Shown here: one piece after another, positions 18,128-25,756 of the stretch
Numbering within the stretch: position 1 is the first letter of the stretch
Layout of the letters: every line of letters begins with the position of its first letter
Source of the DNA: Cesiribacter sp. SM1
GTDB lineage: Bacteria > Bacteroidota > Bacteroidia > Cytophagales > Cyclobacteriaceae
Reading direction: 5' to 3'
Assembly (NCBI RefSeq): GCF_020178975.1
Contig: NZ_JAHXBU010000094.1
Location: 124,001 to 188,000, forward strand
DNA: 64,000 nucleotides
Translations under genes and position numbers: made by a program
Notes under the pieces: generated by a model
Databases searched by the model: none
Told to the model about the DNA's origin: nothing
The model's input: only the letters and a program-made list of their open reading frames with translations

Positions 18128-19036
18128 TTATTCCTGAAATATGCTTTTTTCGCTACGCTGCGCCAGCAGCGAAACAAAATCTTCCAGCCTCCGCAGTAAA
18201 GTTGCATTGGGTGGCAGCTTAAGGTCGTTGCTTAGCAGCTGGTAGCCCGAAAGCAGCAGTTGCGCTCCCTTAAACTTATCCCCAATCATGTTTATGTACT
18301 TCTGGGTTTTGGCAACCGACTTGTTGGTAGTAATTACCGTTAGTACATAATCCGGATTATAGATCTGGTAGGTACTTTCCACATCGGGCAGCGGAACATT
18401 CTGCCCCAGGTAAATTACCCTGTTTTTACGACTCTTAATCGCGTAATAACAAAATAGCAGGGTTAGCTCATGTAGTTCGCCCTCGGGTAAATACAGCAGG
18501 TATTTGCGGCTCTTGTCTTTACTGGAGACATAGGTGCCATCAATGGCCACAATAAGCTTCTGGCGGATAAGGTTTGAAATAAAGTGCTCCTGGGCAGGAC
18601 TCACAGAGCCGGTTTGCCAGAGCACCCCTATTTTGCGCAGAAAAGGAAACACCACCTGCAGCATGGTTTGCTCAAAACCCTGCTGCAGAATGTTAGTAGA
18701 CATAATTTTCTCAAAGCGCTCCTCATCCAGGTCAATCATGGCCAGGCTAAGGGCATGGATCTGCTCGTTGTGGTGACTGGTTTGCTGGTCTGTGATCTGC
18801 CGCACGGCTTCGCCGATCTGCTTGGCATCCATGCCGGCAATTTTAGAGATCTTATAGCCATTGTCGCGCAGCAGCGATACATTCAGAATGAGCCTTAGGT
18901 CATCATCGTCGTAAAGGCGGATGTTGGTATCTGTGCGCTTGGGGTGCAGAAAGTTATACCGCTGCTCCCAAATACGCAGTGTGTGGGCTTTAATGCCTGA
19001 AAGATGTTCTAGATCTTTAATAGAGTAGTGGCTCAC
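18128..19036 (-). CDS. MerR-family regulator with B12-binding domain (CarH/LitR-like)
   Basis: 302 residues: N-terminal MerR winged helix (YSIKDLEHLSGIKAHTLRIWEQRY, given in part), helical bundle, then a Rossmann-type B12 domain. Seen: the W-x9-EH motif of light-sensing CarH/LitR proteins (Trp140, Glu150-His151) and a lower-ligand motif ELHELT with His189, where the usual ExHxxG has Thr instead of Gly. Known: CarH uses adenosylcobalamin to repress carotenoid genes in the dark. I choose GTG at 19036 because it overlaps the crtZ stop as GTGA and is preceded by AGGGAGG; the ATG at 19087 would add 17 residues inside crtZ. Inference: photoreceptor-repressor of both operons. Confidence 0.88.
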   Translation of the reverse strand: MSHYSIKDLEHLSGIKAHTLRIWEQRYNFLHPKRTDTNIRLYDDDDLRLILNVSLLRDNGYKISKIAGMDAKQIGEAVRQITDQQTSHHNEQIHALSLAMIDLDEERFEKIMSTNILQQGFEQTMLQVVFPFLRKIGVLWQTGSVSPAQEHFISNLIRQKLIVAIDGTYVSSKDKSRKYLLYLPEGELHELTLLFCYYAIKSRKNRVIYLGQNVPLPDVESTYQIYNPDYVLTVITTNKSVAKTQKYINMIGDKFKGAQLLLSGYQLLSNDLKLPPNATLLRRLEDFVSLLAQRSEKSIFQE

Positions 19037-19494
19037 GCTATCCTCCCTTTCCGGTTTTGCTGTCTGAAGTATCGAATCGGAACCCATAATAAGCCAAAGA
19101 CAACAGCACCATCCCGTTCCCGGGTGCGATGATGATCGCGGTGTGCATCTGCCAGTGCCTTCAGGTATGGATTTTGTAAACGTCCCAACGCTTTTATACG
19201 CCGGTGTATGAGTATGTCATGCAACACAAAATATGTTAAACCATAAACAGAAATACCTATACCGGCTCCTACTGCATACAGGTTGTCATGTTCCAATCCC
19301 AGCACAATTAACGCTACTGCAATGCTGCCAAAAAACAGCGAAAACAGGTCGTTAAGTTCAAAGAAACCTTTTCCATGCACATGATGTGTTTTGTGTATTC
19401 GCCAGAGTGGCCCATGCATCAGATATTTGTGCATAGCCCAGGAAACCACCTCCATCAAAATAAAACTACCAATTGCTGTAAACAACCCCACCAT
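19033..19494 (-). CDS. crtZ: Beta-carotene hydroxylase CrtZ (sterol desaturase superfamily)
   Basis: Membrane di-iron hydroxylase that adds a 3-hydroxyl to beta-ionone rings. Seen: histidine motifs HKYLMH, HKTHH, HDILIHRR and HRDHHRTRE in the spacing of CrtZ, with four membrane segments; 153 residues is a normal bacterial CrtZ length. It is the middle gene of cruF-crtZ-merR: 69 bases after cruF and overlapping the regulator start by four bases, which implies coupled translation of enzyme and regulator. Together with CrtW it would make an astaxanthin-type ring. Confidence 0.9.
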   Translation of the reverse strand: MVGLFTAIGSFILMEVVSWAMHKYLMHGPLWRIHKTHHVHGKGFFELNDLFSLFFGSIAVALIVLGLEHDNLYAVGAGIGISVYGLTYFVLHDILIHRRIKALGRLQNPYLKALADAHRDHHRTRERDGAVVFGLLWVPIRYFRQQNRKGRIA

Positions 19495-19563
19495 ATCCTC
19501 TATTCTATAGTTCTTGCAATTAGTAACTGAAAGTGCGCCATCATGTTTAACACTGGCTGCATT

Positions 19564-20226
19564 TTACGTAAACAAAAGCAAAGAAACAAAGAAGAGGAGC
19601 TGCATAATATATAAAGGCAGTGCCATTCTGTTTTGCCGCTGCAGGGGCAGCAGGTAAAACAGCAGCAGCAGCAGGTAGGCTGTAGCAAACCAGGCAACAA
19701 AGTTCTGCAGGGGTATTTTATCATTGGCCCAGTACCAGAAATCGAAGGTACCCGAAACAGGTTCCATCAACACATCCAGCCCTATGAGCAGTGCAGCTGC
19801 AATTCCTGCCCTGGCCCAGGCAGGCCACTTAAGCGGTGCACAAATAACCCCGGCTATGTAAACAAGCACCAGCCAGTTTAGCCCTATTAACAGGGGCACC
19901 TCAAAGATTTTGAAACCAAATGCGCCACCGTAGCGGTACTCTCCAAAGATTTTGCCTGTATGTACGCCAGCCACCTCCACACCATAGCCTACCCCAAAGG
20001 CTACGAGGCAAAACAGAATAAACTGCCTGCTCCAGCCTTTATGAAACCAAAACAGTATACTTGCAGTAAGCAGCAAATGAAAGGGCGTAAGCAGCTGAAA
20101 AAGCTGCCTGCTCTGTGGCAACAGCAATCCTACCACTCCTGCTGCATAAGATGCCGCCAGGAGCAAAGGGGCGTAACGTTTGGCAGATGCCAGGCTTTCA
20201 GAAGGTATTGTTCGTTGCATCAACAT
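19564..20226 (-). CDS. CruF-family carotenoid biosynthesis membrane protein
   Basis: A 220-residue protein with six to seven membrane segments of the Caroten_synth (CruF, formerly DUF422) family. Seen: the family signature GYGVEVAGVHTGKIFGEYRYG near residues 76-96, followed by VPLLIGLNWL and later DVLMEPV. Known: CruF hydrates the 1,2-double bond of an acyclic psi end of a carotenoid. Inference: a hydratase for the acyclic end of a monocyclic pigment such as flexixanthin. An alternative is that this subgroup does another end-group reaction, since no lycopene cyclase is seen in the window. First gene of cruF-crtZ-merR; start ATG 20226 or 20220. Confidence 0.8.
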   Translation of the reverse strand: MLMQRTIPSESLASAKRYAPLLLAASYAAGVVGLLLPQSRQLFQLLTPFHLLLTASILFWFHKGWSRQFILFCLVAFGVGYGVEVAGVHTGKIFGEYRYGGAFGFKIFEVPLLIGLNWLVLVYIAGVICAPLKWPAWARAGIAAALLIGLDVLMEPVSGTFDFWYWANDKIPLQNFVAWFATAYLLLLLFYLLPLQRQNRMALPLYIMQLLFFVSLLLFT

Positions 20227-20246
20227 TGAAAATTAATGCATTTTTT

Positions 20247-20265
20247 TAGACTTTGTGTAAGTCTT
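20247..20265. promoter_or_regulatory. Candidate operator upstream of cruF (site B)
   Basis: TAGACTT-TGTGT-AAGTCTT is a palindrome with the same half-site, spacer length and spacer start as site A at 17816-17834 (AGACTTTGTnnAAGT shared). It lies 21-39 bases before the cruF ATG on the minus strand and 36 bases before the divergent DUF4286 gene. A -7-like TAATTTTC lies between it and cruF. Confidence 0.6.
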
Positions 20266-20300
20266 GTTCTATAATTACCCAAACAGGAACAGAAAAAACT

Positions 20301-20603
20301 ATGATACTATATAACGTAACTGTAAGTGTAGATCCCGGCGTAGAAAAAGACTGGCTCCGGTGGATGCAGGAAATCCACATTCCGGAGATGATGGCTACCC
20401 GCAAATTTGTAGACCACAAAATCTTCAGAATACTGAATGAGGTAGAAGGCGGGCGCACTTACGCAATACAGTACTTTGCCCTCGACATCAACGATATGGA
20501 CAACTACCTGCGCGACTATGCCCCTCGCCTGCGCCAGCAGCATGCCGAGCGCTACGGCGAAAAGGCCCTCTCCTTCCGTACCCTCATGGAGCAGGTGATA
20601 TAG
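20301..20603 (+). CDS. DUF4286 family protein
   Basis: A 100-residue soluble protein. Seen: the DUF4286 opening MILYNVTVSVDPGVEKDWLRW, the central IPEMMATRKF and the C-terminal PRLRQQHAERYGEK. This is a ferredoxin-like (dimeric alpha-beta barrel type) small protein; members near this family are thought to bind or modify small molecules, but no reaction is known. Start chosen at ATG 20301, where family members begin; the frame extends 16 codons upstream without support. It is divergent from cruF and shares the 74-base spacer containing operator-like site B. Confidence 0.8.
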   Translation: MILYNVTVSVDPGVEKDWLRWMQEIHIPEMMATRKFVDHKIFRILNEVEGGRTYAIQYFALDINDMDNYLRDYAPRLRQQHAERYGEKALSFRTLMEQVI

Positions 20604-20654
20604 GGTTGGTATTGGGTATTCAGTGTTGGGCGGCCTGCCGCAGCGGTACTGATA

Positions 20655-21137
20655 TTACCCAATGCTCTTCAGCTGCTCGTAGGTAAGGCGGCCGTTGATC
20701 CACTCAGGATCGAGCTGGGCGCCTATTCCTTTGTAGAATTGTATGGCCGGCTCGTTCCATTCCAGCACCTGCCAGCTTAACCGACGCACATCTTTTTCTT
20801 TGGCTATCTTAATCAGCTCCCGGAAAAGCAGGCGCCCCACACCAAAACGACGCTGGCTTTCGGTAACAACCAGGTCTTCCAGGTACATGCACTTGCCTTT
20901 CCAGGTGCTGTAGCTCCAGTAGTAAAGTGCCAGTCCTACAATACGACCTTCGGTTTCAGCCACCAAAAAATCAAATACCTTTTCCGGACCAAAGCCATCC
21001 TGCTCCATACGCTCTACGGTATTATCTACCTCCTGGGGAGCACGTTCATACTCGGCCAGCTCCTTAATAAGGCCCAGTACCTGCGGAAGATCTTCGCGGG
21101 TACCCGTGCGGATTATGATATTTTCTCTGTCTCTCAT
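20655..21137 (-). CDS. GNAT-family N-acetyltransferase (diamine/thialysine acetyltransferase-like)
   Basis: A 160-residue single GNAT domain that would transfer acetyl from acetyl-CoA to an amine. Seen: N-terminal IIIRTGTREDLPQVLGLIKEL, strand FLVAE, the core LEDLVVTESQRRFGVGRLLF with the R/Q-x-x-G-x-G/A-like CoA loop, and LEWNEPAIQFYKGIGA. The ELAEYERAP segment and the overall pattern resemble spermidine/thialysine acetyltransferases. Substrate not determined. Monocistronic as far as can be seen. Confidence 0.87.
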   Translation of the reverse strand: MRDRENIIIRTGTREDLPQVLGLIKELAEYERAPQEVDNTVERMEQDGFGPEKVFDFLVAETEGRIVGLALYYWSYSTWKGKCMYLEDLVVTESQRRFGVGRLLFRELIKIAKEKDVRRLSWQVLEWNEPAIQFYKGIGAQLDPEWINGRLTYEQLKSIG

Positions 21138-21302
21138 TTAAATGCAAAGGTATTAAATCTTTCCTGGATGGCTGATGTGTATTCTATTTTCCTGGTATGT
21201 GAACAGATTTAGATATCATAACATCATGTTGAATAATGTTAGAAAGAAGGACTGATTTTTTTAAATTACAACCCTCTCAATTGTTAGTCTATCTCTATCC
21301 TG

Positions 21303-21914
21303 ATGAAAAAGCACCTGCTACTCTTTGCATTTCTGCTGACCACCAAGCTGTTAACAGCCCAGCAACTTGACTATTTGAACCTGCCTGATACGATATGGGT
21401 GGCTGTTGCTGTACAATCTGCAGAGGTACGACCTGAATTTGAAGAATCGCTGAAGATTTCAGCGCAACAGTATTTTTACAAAATAAACGGACGCGTAAAG
21501 AACAAGATCAAGTTTATGATAGCAGCAGACCCGGCTTTTGCAGACATGCATATGCACATACTGGATTGCAGGCTGGCCACCCAAGCTGATAAAACCTCTT
21601 CTTTGTTATTAACTGTGGTAGGCATAGGTGGTCCATTAGCGCTGGCAGCAGGAGGAATTCCTGTTCCCGTCGCTTTTTATTTCACCCCAAGCAATCGCTA
21701 TGTTACCTCAATTTCCTATTCAGGAACGCTAATTTCGCTGGGTTTTACAGATGAGCATGAGCTACTTAGAAAAGTAAGCACCGGATATTTCTCTACTGAT
21801 CGACGCAATGAAGGCAAAGTTGCAAAAGATTTTGGCTATTGGCTGGAAGCAAAAGGAAAAAAGCTAAACAGGAAACACCGCAAAGCACTAAGAAAAGTGA
21901 ATCGGCAGCTATAG
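21303..21914 (+). CDS. Exported protein of unknown function
   Basis: A 203-residue protein with a signal peptide (MKKHLLLFAFLLTTKLLTAQQ, cleavage near residue 19). I do not recognise the family. The mature part has no cysteine pair or catalytic motif that I can identify; a hydrophobic glycine/alanine-rich stretch (VVGIGGPLALAAGGIPVPVA) sits near residue 105-125, and the C-terminus is very basic (KGKKLNRKHRKALRKVNRQL). Probably periplasmic or envelope-attached. Monocistronic, followed by a bidirectional terminator shared with the convergent S9 peptidase gene. Confidence 0.65.
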   Translation: MKKHLLLFAFLLTTKLLTAQQLDYLNLPDTIWVAVAVQSAEVRPEFEESLKISAQQYFYKINGRVKNKIKFMIAADPAFADMHMHILDCRLATQADKTSSLLLTVVGIGGPLALAAGGIPVPVAFYFTPSNRYVTSISYSGTLISLGFTDEHELLRKVSTGYFSTDRRNEGKVAKDFGYWLEAKGKKLNRKHRKALRKVNRQL

Positions 21915-21951
21915 GTTACCAGCTTTGTATCTAAAGCTTAATATCATAAAT

Positions 21952-21986
21952 AAAAAGCGGCGCCACTTTTTCAGTAGCGCCGCTTA
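21952..21986. terminator. Bidirectional terminator between convergent genes
   Basis: AAGCGGCGC and GCGCCGCTT form a GC-rich stem around a loop of about 13 bases. A five-A run precedes it, giving a T-run on the minus strand, so it should end S9 peptidase transcripts well; the plus-strand tail is weaker. Confidence 0.75.
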
Positions 21987-22012
21987 CATTTCCGCTGATT
22001 ACACTTCAGTAA

Positions 22013-24211
22013 TTATTTCATCTGCACGTTTTTGCTTTGCAGCTGGTCAAAATCTGGCGTAAAGTTCATATTGTACCAGGTAAAGGCATAGCGGTCGGCC
22101 CACTCTTCTATTTGCTTGGCCGTTGGCTTACCGGCCCCGTGGCCTGCCTTGGTTTCAATGCGGATCAGGTACGGGTTGCCCGGAGCAGCTTTTTCCTGCA
22201 GGGTGCTGATGAACTTAAAGCTGTGCGCCGGCACTACGCGGTCGTCGTGATCGGCGGTGGTTACCAGGGTAGCCGGGTATACCACACCTTCTTTTACATT
22301 GTGCAGGGGCGAGTAGCCCAGCAGGTAGCGGAACATCTCTTCGCTATCTTCTGAGCTGCCATACTCTACCGCCCAGGCCCAGCCAATGGTAAACTTATGG
22401 TAGCGGAGCATATCCAGCACCCCTACCGCAGGCAGTGCTACCTGGAACAGGTCGGGGCGCTGAGTCATAACCGCACCTACCAGCAGACCACCGTTAGAGC
22501 CTCCGCTTACCGACAGCCTCTCCTTGCCGGTATATTTTTCACTGATCAGGTATTCGGCAGCAGCAATAAAGTCGTCGAACACATTTTGCTTGTTTAGCTT
22601 CATGCCACCCTCGTGCCAGGCCTGTCCGTACTCACCACCACCCCGGATGCTGGGCTGCGCATAGATGCCGCCCTGCTCCAGCCACGCCAGGCGTGCCACG
22701 CTAAAGGCAGGACGCATGCTGATGTCGAAACCGCCATAGCTGTACAGGTAGGTAGGATTGGTGCCATCCAGCTTCAGGCCTTTTTTGTGCACAATAAACA
22801 TAGGTACTTTTGTGCCATCCTTGCTGGTGTAGAATACCTGCCTGGTTTCGTACTTGGTAAAGTCAAAATCCAGCTTTGGCGCCTCAAACAGGGTGCTCTC
22901 TCCCGTCTGGATGTTGTATTTATAAATGGTGCCGGGGCTTGTAAAGGAGGTAAAGGTATAGTATAGCTCCTTGTCTTCCGGCTTGGCATCAAAACCACTG
23001 GCGGTACCAATATCGGGCAGTTGCAGTTCGCGCTCCTGCTTGCCCTGCTTACTATACTGGTACACTTTGCTGGCTGCATCCTGCATATAGGTTACAAAAA
23101 GCTTACCTCCGGCCGTTTCCACACTTTCCAGTAAACGATCTGTTTCCGGAATTACATCTATCCAGTTTTGTGGTTGTGGCATGCTCAGGTCTACCCGCAC
23201 CAGGCGTTTATTGGGCGCATTCAGCGTAGTGAGCAGCAGCAGGCTGTTACCATCGGCATCCACTACATTATGGTCTTTTTTGAAATCTTCTACCACCGTT
23301 ACAAACCCACTGTTGGGCTTGCTAAGATCTTTTACCAGCAGGTTATTGCCGCTGGTACCTTCAGATCCGTTGATGATCAGGAATCGCTCATCATCGGTGG
23401 TTTGCGCGTAAAAATTACGAAGGGGGTGCTGCTTATCTTCATACACCAGCTTATCCTGGCTCTGCGGGGTACCCAGCTTATGATAGTACACTTTATGGTA
23501 TTCATTTTTGCCTTTCAGGGCATCGCCTTCCTTGGGAGCATCATAGGCACTGTAATAAAAACCATCGCCGGCCCAGCTCATGCCCGAAAATTTCACCCAA
23601 CGCACTTCATCTTCCAGCTGCTTCTGGCTCGCAGCATCCATTACACGAACTGTTTGCCAGTCGGAGCCCGATTCGGCCACTGAGTAGGCCACATACTTGC
23701 CGTCTTTAGAAAAGCTTATACTTCCCAGGGCTACGGTACCATCTTCGCTCCAGGTGTTGGGGTCAAGAAATACCTGCCCCTCCTGGCCGGGCTGGTCCAT
23801 GCGGTAGAGCACGTACTGGTTTTGCAGGCCGTTGTTGCGGTAAACGTACCAGGCATTGCCTTCGCGTGAGGGCGCTCCGGTCTTGGGGTAGTTCCAGATC
23901 TCGGTGAGCCTGTCTTTGATCTCATCCCGGTAAGGAATAAGATCCAGGTAGGTTTCTGTTACCAGATTCTGGGCCTTTACCCATGCTTCTGTTTCTGCAG
24001 AGCGGTCGTCCTCCAGCCAGCGGTAAGGATCGGCCACCTGCTGCCCAAAGTAGGTGTCTGTGGTATCAACCTTTTGGGTAACGGGATACTGGGGTGTTTG
24101 CATTTCTGAACTTCCATTAGCGCCCTGCCCTACCTCTGTGGTGGCAGGTGTAGAGGTACAAGCAGCCAGCAGTCCTATCGCTGCCGCACCGTACACAATT
24201 GTTCTCTTCAT
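22013..24211 (-). CDS. Prolyl oligopeptidase family serine peptidase (S9A), lipoprotein
   Basis: A 732-residue secreted peptidase that would cleave after proline in short peptides. Seen: lipoprotein signal with lipobox LLAAC near residue 18, propeller N-domain starting YPVTQKVDTTDTYFGQQVADPYRWLED (the canonical DPYRWLE), and an alpha/beta-hydrolase C-domain with nucleophile Ser572 in GGSNGG, Asp in DHDDRV and His in KAGHGAGK. All three catalytic residues are intact. Start: ATG at 24211 gives a clean signal peptide; an ATG seven codons upstream is less likely. Divergent from the Hint-domain gene. Confidence 0.93.
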   Translation of the reverse strand: MKRTIVYGAAAIGLLAACTSTPATTEVGQGANGSSEMQTPQYPVTQKVDTTDTYFGQQVADPYRWLEDDRSAETEAWVKAQNLVTETYLDLIPYRDEIKDRLTEIWNYPKTGAPSREGNAWYVYRNNGLQNQYVLYRMDQPGQEGQVFLDPNTWSEDGTVALGSISFSKDGKYVAYSVAESGSDWQTVRVMDAASQKQLEDEVRWVKFSGMSWAGDGFYYSAYDAPKEGDALKGKNEYHKVYYHKLGTPQSQDKLVYEDKQHPLRNFYAQTTDDERFLIINGSEGTSGNNLLVKDLSKPNSGFVTVVEDFKKDHNVVDADGNSLLLLTTLNAPNKRLVRVDLSMPQPQNWIDVIPETDRLLESVETAGGKLFVTYMQDAASKVYQYSKQGKQERELQLPDIGTASGFDAKPEDKELYYTFTSFTSPGTIYKYNIQTGESTLFEAPKLDFDFTKYETRQVFYTSKDGTKVPMFIVHKKGLKLDGTNPTYLYSYGGFDISMRPAFSVARLAWLEQGGIYAQPSIRGGGEYGQAWHEGGMKLNKQNVFDDFIAAAEYLISEKYTGKERLSVSGGSNGGLLVGAVMTQRPDLFQVALPAVGVLDMLRYHKFTIGWAWAVEYGSSEDSEEMFRYLLGYSPLHNVKEGVVYPATLVTTADHDDRVVPAHSFKFISTLQEKAAPGNPYLIRIETKAGHGAGKPTAKQIEEWADRYAFTWYNMNFTPDFDQLQSKNVQMK

Positions 24212-24306
24212 ATAGCAGTAAATTTTTAACAAATTAACAAAGACTTACACCAGCGCAAAAGATTCTGCAGGATAGTGTATTCTTGTAACGAATACTAACA
24301 GACATT

Positions 24307-25548
24307 ATGCGCGTTTTATTCCTGCTCCTCCTCTTTGCATCAACATTTGCCTCTGCTCAGCAGCTGCCCCTCTGGCGGCCTGGCCTGGGCTATACTCCAG
24401 ATTTGAGCCCACAGGCCTACAAAGCATTTGAACAGTGGGGAAAGCTGGCTTTCCGCTCCAACCTTACCGAAGATGAAAAAAGGGAGCTGGAAGCCATCAA
24501 CCTCAGATACACCTTTGATGAATCGATGGAAAGCCTTGAGCATATAGAGGGTGTTGCCTGCAGCTGGTATTGTGGCGGTGGCCCTTATGCCATCACGGCA
24601 TCCTCTGCACTGAAACCCCAGGGCCGCAACAGCTACGAGGCAGAAAAAGCCCACGACCTCAGCTTTACAGGTGCCTGGGTGGAGGGTGTGCATGGCAATG
24701 GCTTTGGCGAATGGCTCGAATACCGCTTTGCCGCCGGCAGCCCCCGTATTACCGAAATAAAAATCTACAACGGCTACGTAAAAAATGAAAAGGCCTGGCA
24801 GGAAAACGGACGTGTAAGAACCCTGAAGCTCTTTGTAAATGACAAACCCACTGCCCTGCTGAAGCTCGAAGACAGCCGCGCCGAACAAAGCTTTAAACTG
24901 CCCGAACCCTGGGGGCGCTCACCCCAGCAACCGGAAATGGTGCTGCGCTTCGAGATTGTAGATGTGTACAAGGGAAGTAAATACGAAGACACCGCCCTTA
25001 CAGAGATCTTTTTCGATGGCCTTGATGTGCACTGCTTTGTAAAAGGATCGCTGGTAAGCATGGCCGATGGTAGCTTCAGGCCAATAGAACAGCTGCGCGA
25101 GGGCGATATGGTACTCTCTTACAACCAGAGTACAGAAGAAACAGAGCCAGCCGAAATACTGGGCACGGCCATGGCCACCCACTGCAAACTGCTGCGTTTA
25201 AATTTTGATAACGGCACTTCCATTACTACCACACCAGACCACCCCTTTCTGCTGTCGTATGGCAAATGGGCTTCTTTCGACCCGGCTAAGTCGCGCCTGT
25301 ATACAGGCTATGAGGGCGTTTTCAGAAAAATTGAAGGCGGCGATATATTCAATCATATTGGCTACCCCAGTGAACATAGCCTGGTGCGGCTGGTGAGGAT
25401 TGAAGAACTGCATGCCCCCCAGCCTACCTACACCATTACCAGGCTATCTGGCCAGAACCAGAGCTTTATTGTAAACGGACTGGTAGTTGGCACCGAAGAA
25501 CTGGAGGTAGATACCCACTATAGCCAATCTCCGCAACTGGCGGAGTAA
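24307..25548 (+). CDS. Secreted protein with NADase-type glycan-binding domain and Hint domain
   Basis: 413 residues. Signal peptide 1-18 (ASAQ); a discoidin-like NADase-type glycan-binding region about 85-240 (WVEGVHGNGFGEW, IKIYNGYVKN); then a Hint module about 242-395. Seen in Hint: Cys243 at the junction (VHCFVKGS), PIEQLREGD, block B TTPDHPF with His312, and the closing SFIVNGLVV. Known: Hint domains of hedgehog and inteins perform an N-S acyl shift at the first Cys. Here the terminal His-Asn of splicing inteins is absent and only a short tail follows, so self-cleavage or ligation at Cys243 is possible but splicing is not. Function is unknown; the substrate-binding domain would be released or modified at its C-end. 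Confidence 0.82.
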   Translation: MRVLFLLLLFASTFASAQQLPLWRPGLGYTPDLSPQAYKAFEQWGKLAFRSNLTEDEKRELEAINLRYTFDESMESLEHIEGVACSWYCGGGPYAITASSALKPQGRNSYEAEKAHDLSFTGAWVEGVHGNGFGEWLEYRFAAGSPRITEIKIYNGYVKNEKAWQENGRVRTLKLFVNDKPTALLKLEDSRAEQSFKLPEPWGRSPQQPEMVLRFEIVDVYKGSKYEDTALTEIFFDGLDVHCFVKGSLVSMADGSFRPIEQLREGDMVLSYNQSTEETEPAEILGTAMATHCKLLRLNFDNGTSITTTPDHPFLLSYGKWASFDPAKSRLYTGYEGVFRKIEGGDIFNHIGYPSEHSLVRLVRIEELHAPQPTYTITRLSGQNQSFIVNGLVVGTEELEVDTHYSQSPQLAE

Positions 25549-25562
25549 GGTTATTAGTAGCG

Positions 25563-25592
25563 TAGTGCCAGTATTGGCATCGTAATGCCAGT
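25563..25592. repeat. TGCCA/TGGCA repeat cluster upstream of a barrel gene
   Basis: TGCCA (25566-25570), TGGCA (25575-25579) and TGCCA (25586-25590) give one inverted and one direct repeat, 20 bases apart, in the 208-base spacer after the Hint gene. It may be an operator or a small hairpin; no T-run follows. Confidence 0.4.
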
Positions 25593-25756
25593 TCCGGAGT
25601 AATCAGCACAGGTAAATGCAATCTGTTTCAGAAAAAGCATTACCGGGAGGGAAAGCGTATACGCAAGCCGGCAGCGGAGCCTTTGCAGAACTTCGTCTTG
25701 GGCAGGGCGCAATGTTTAAGGGCTGGCCAACGCATTTACCTCTTCCTGCACAACAA

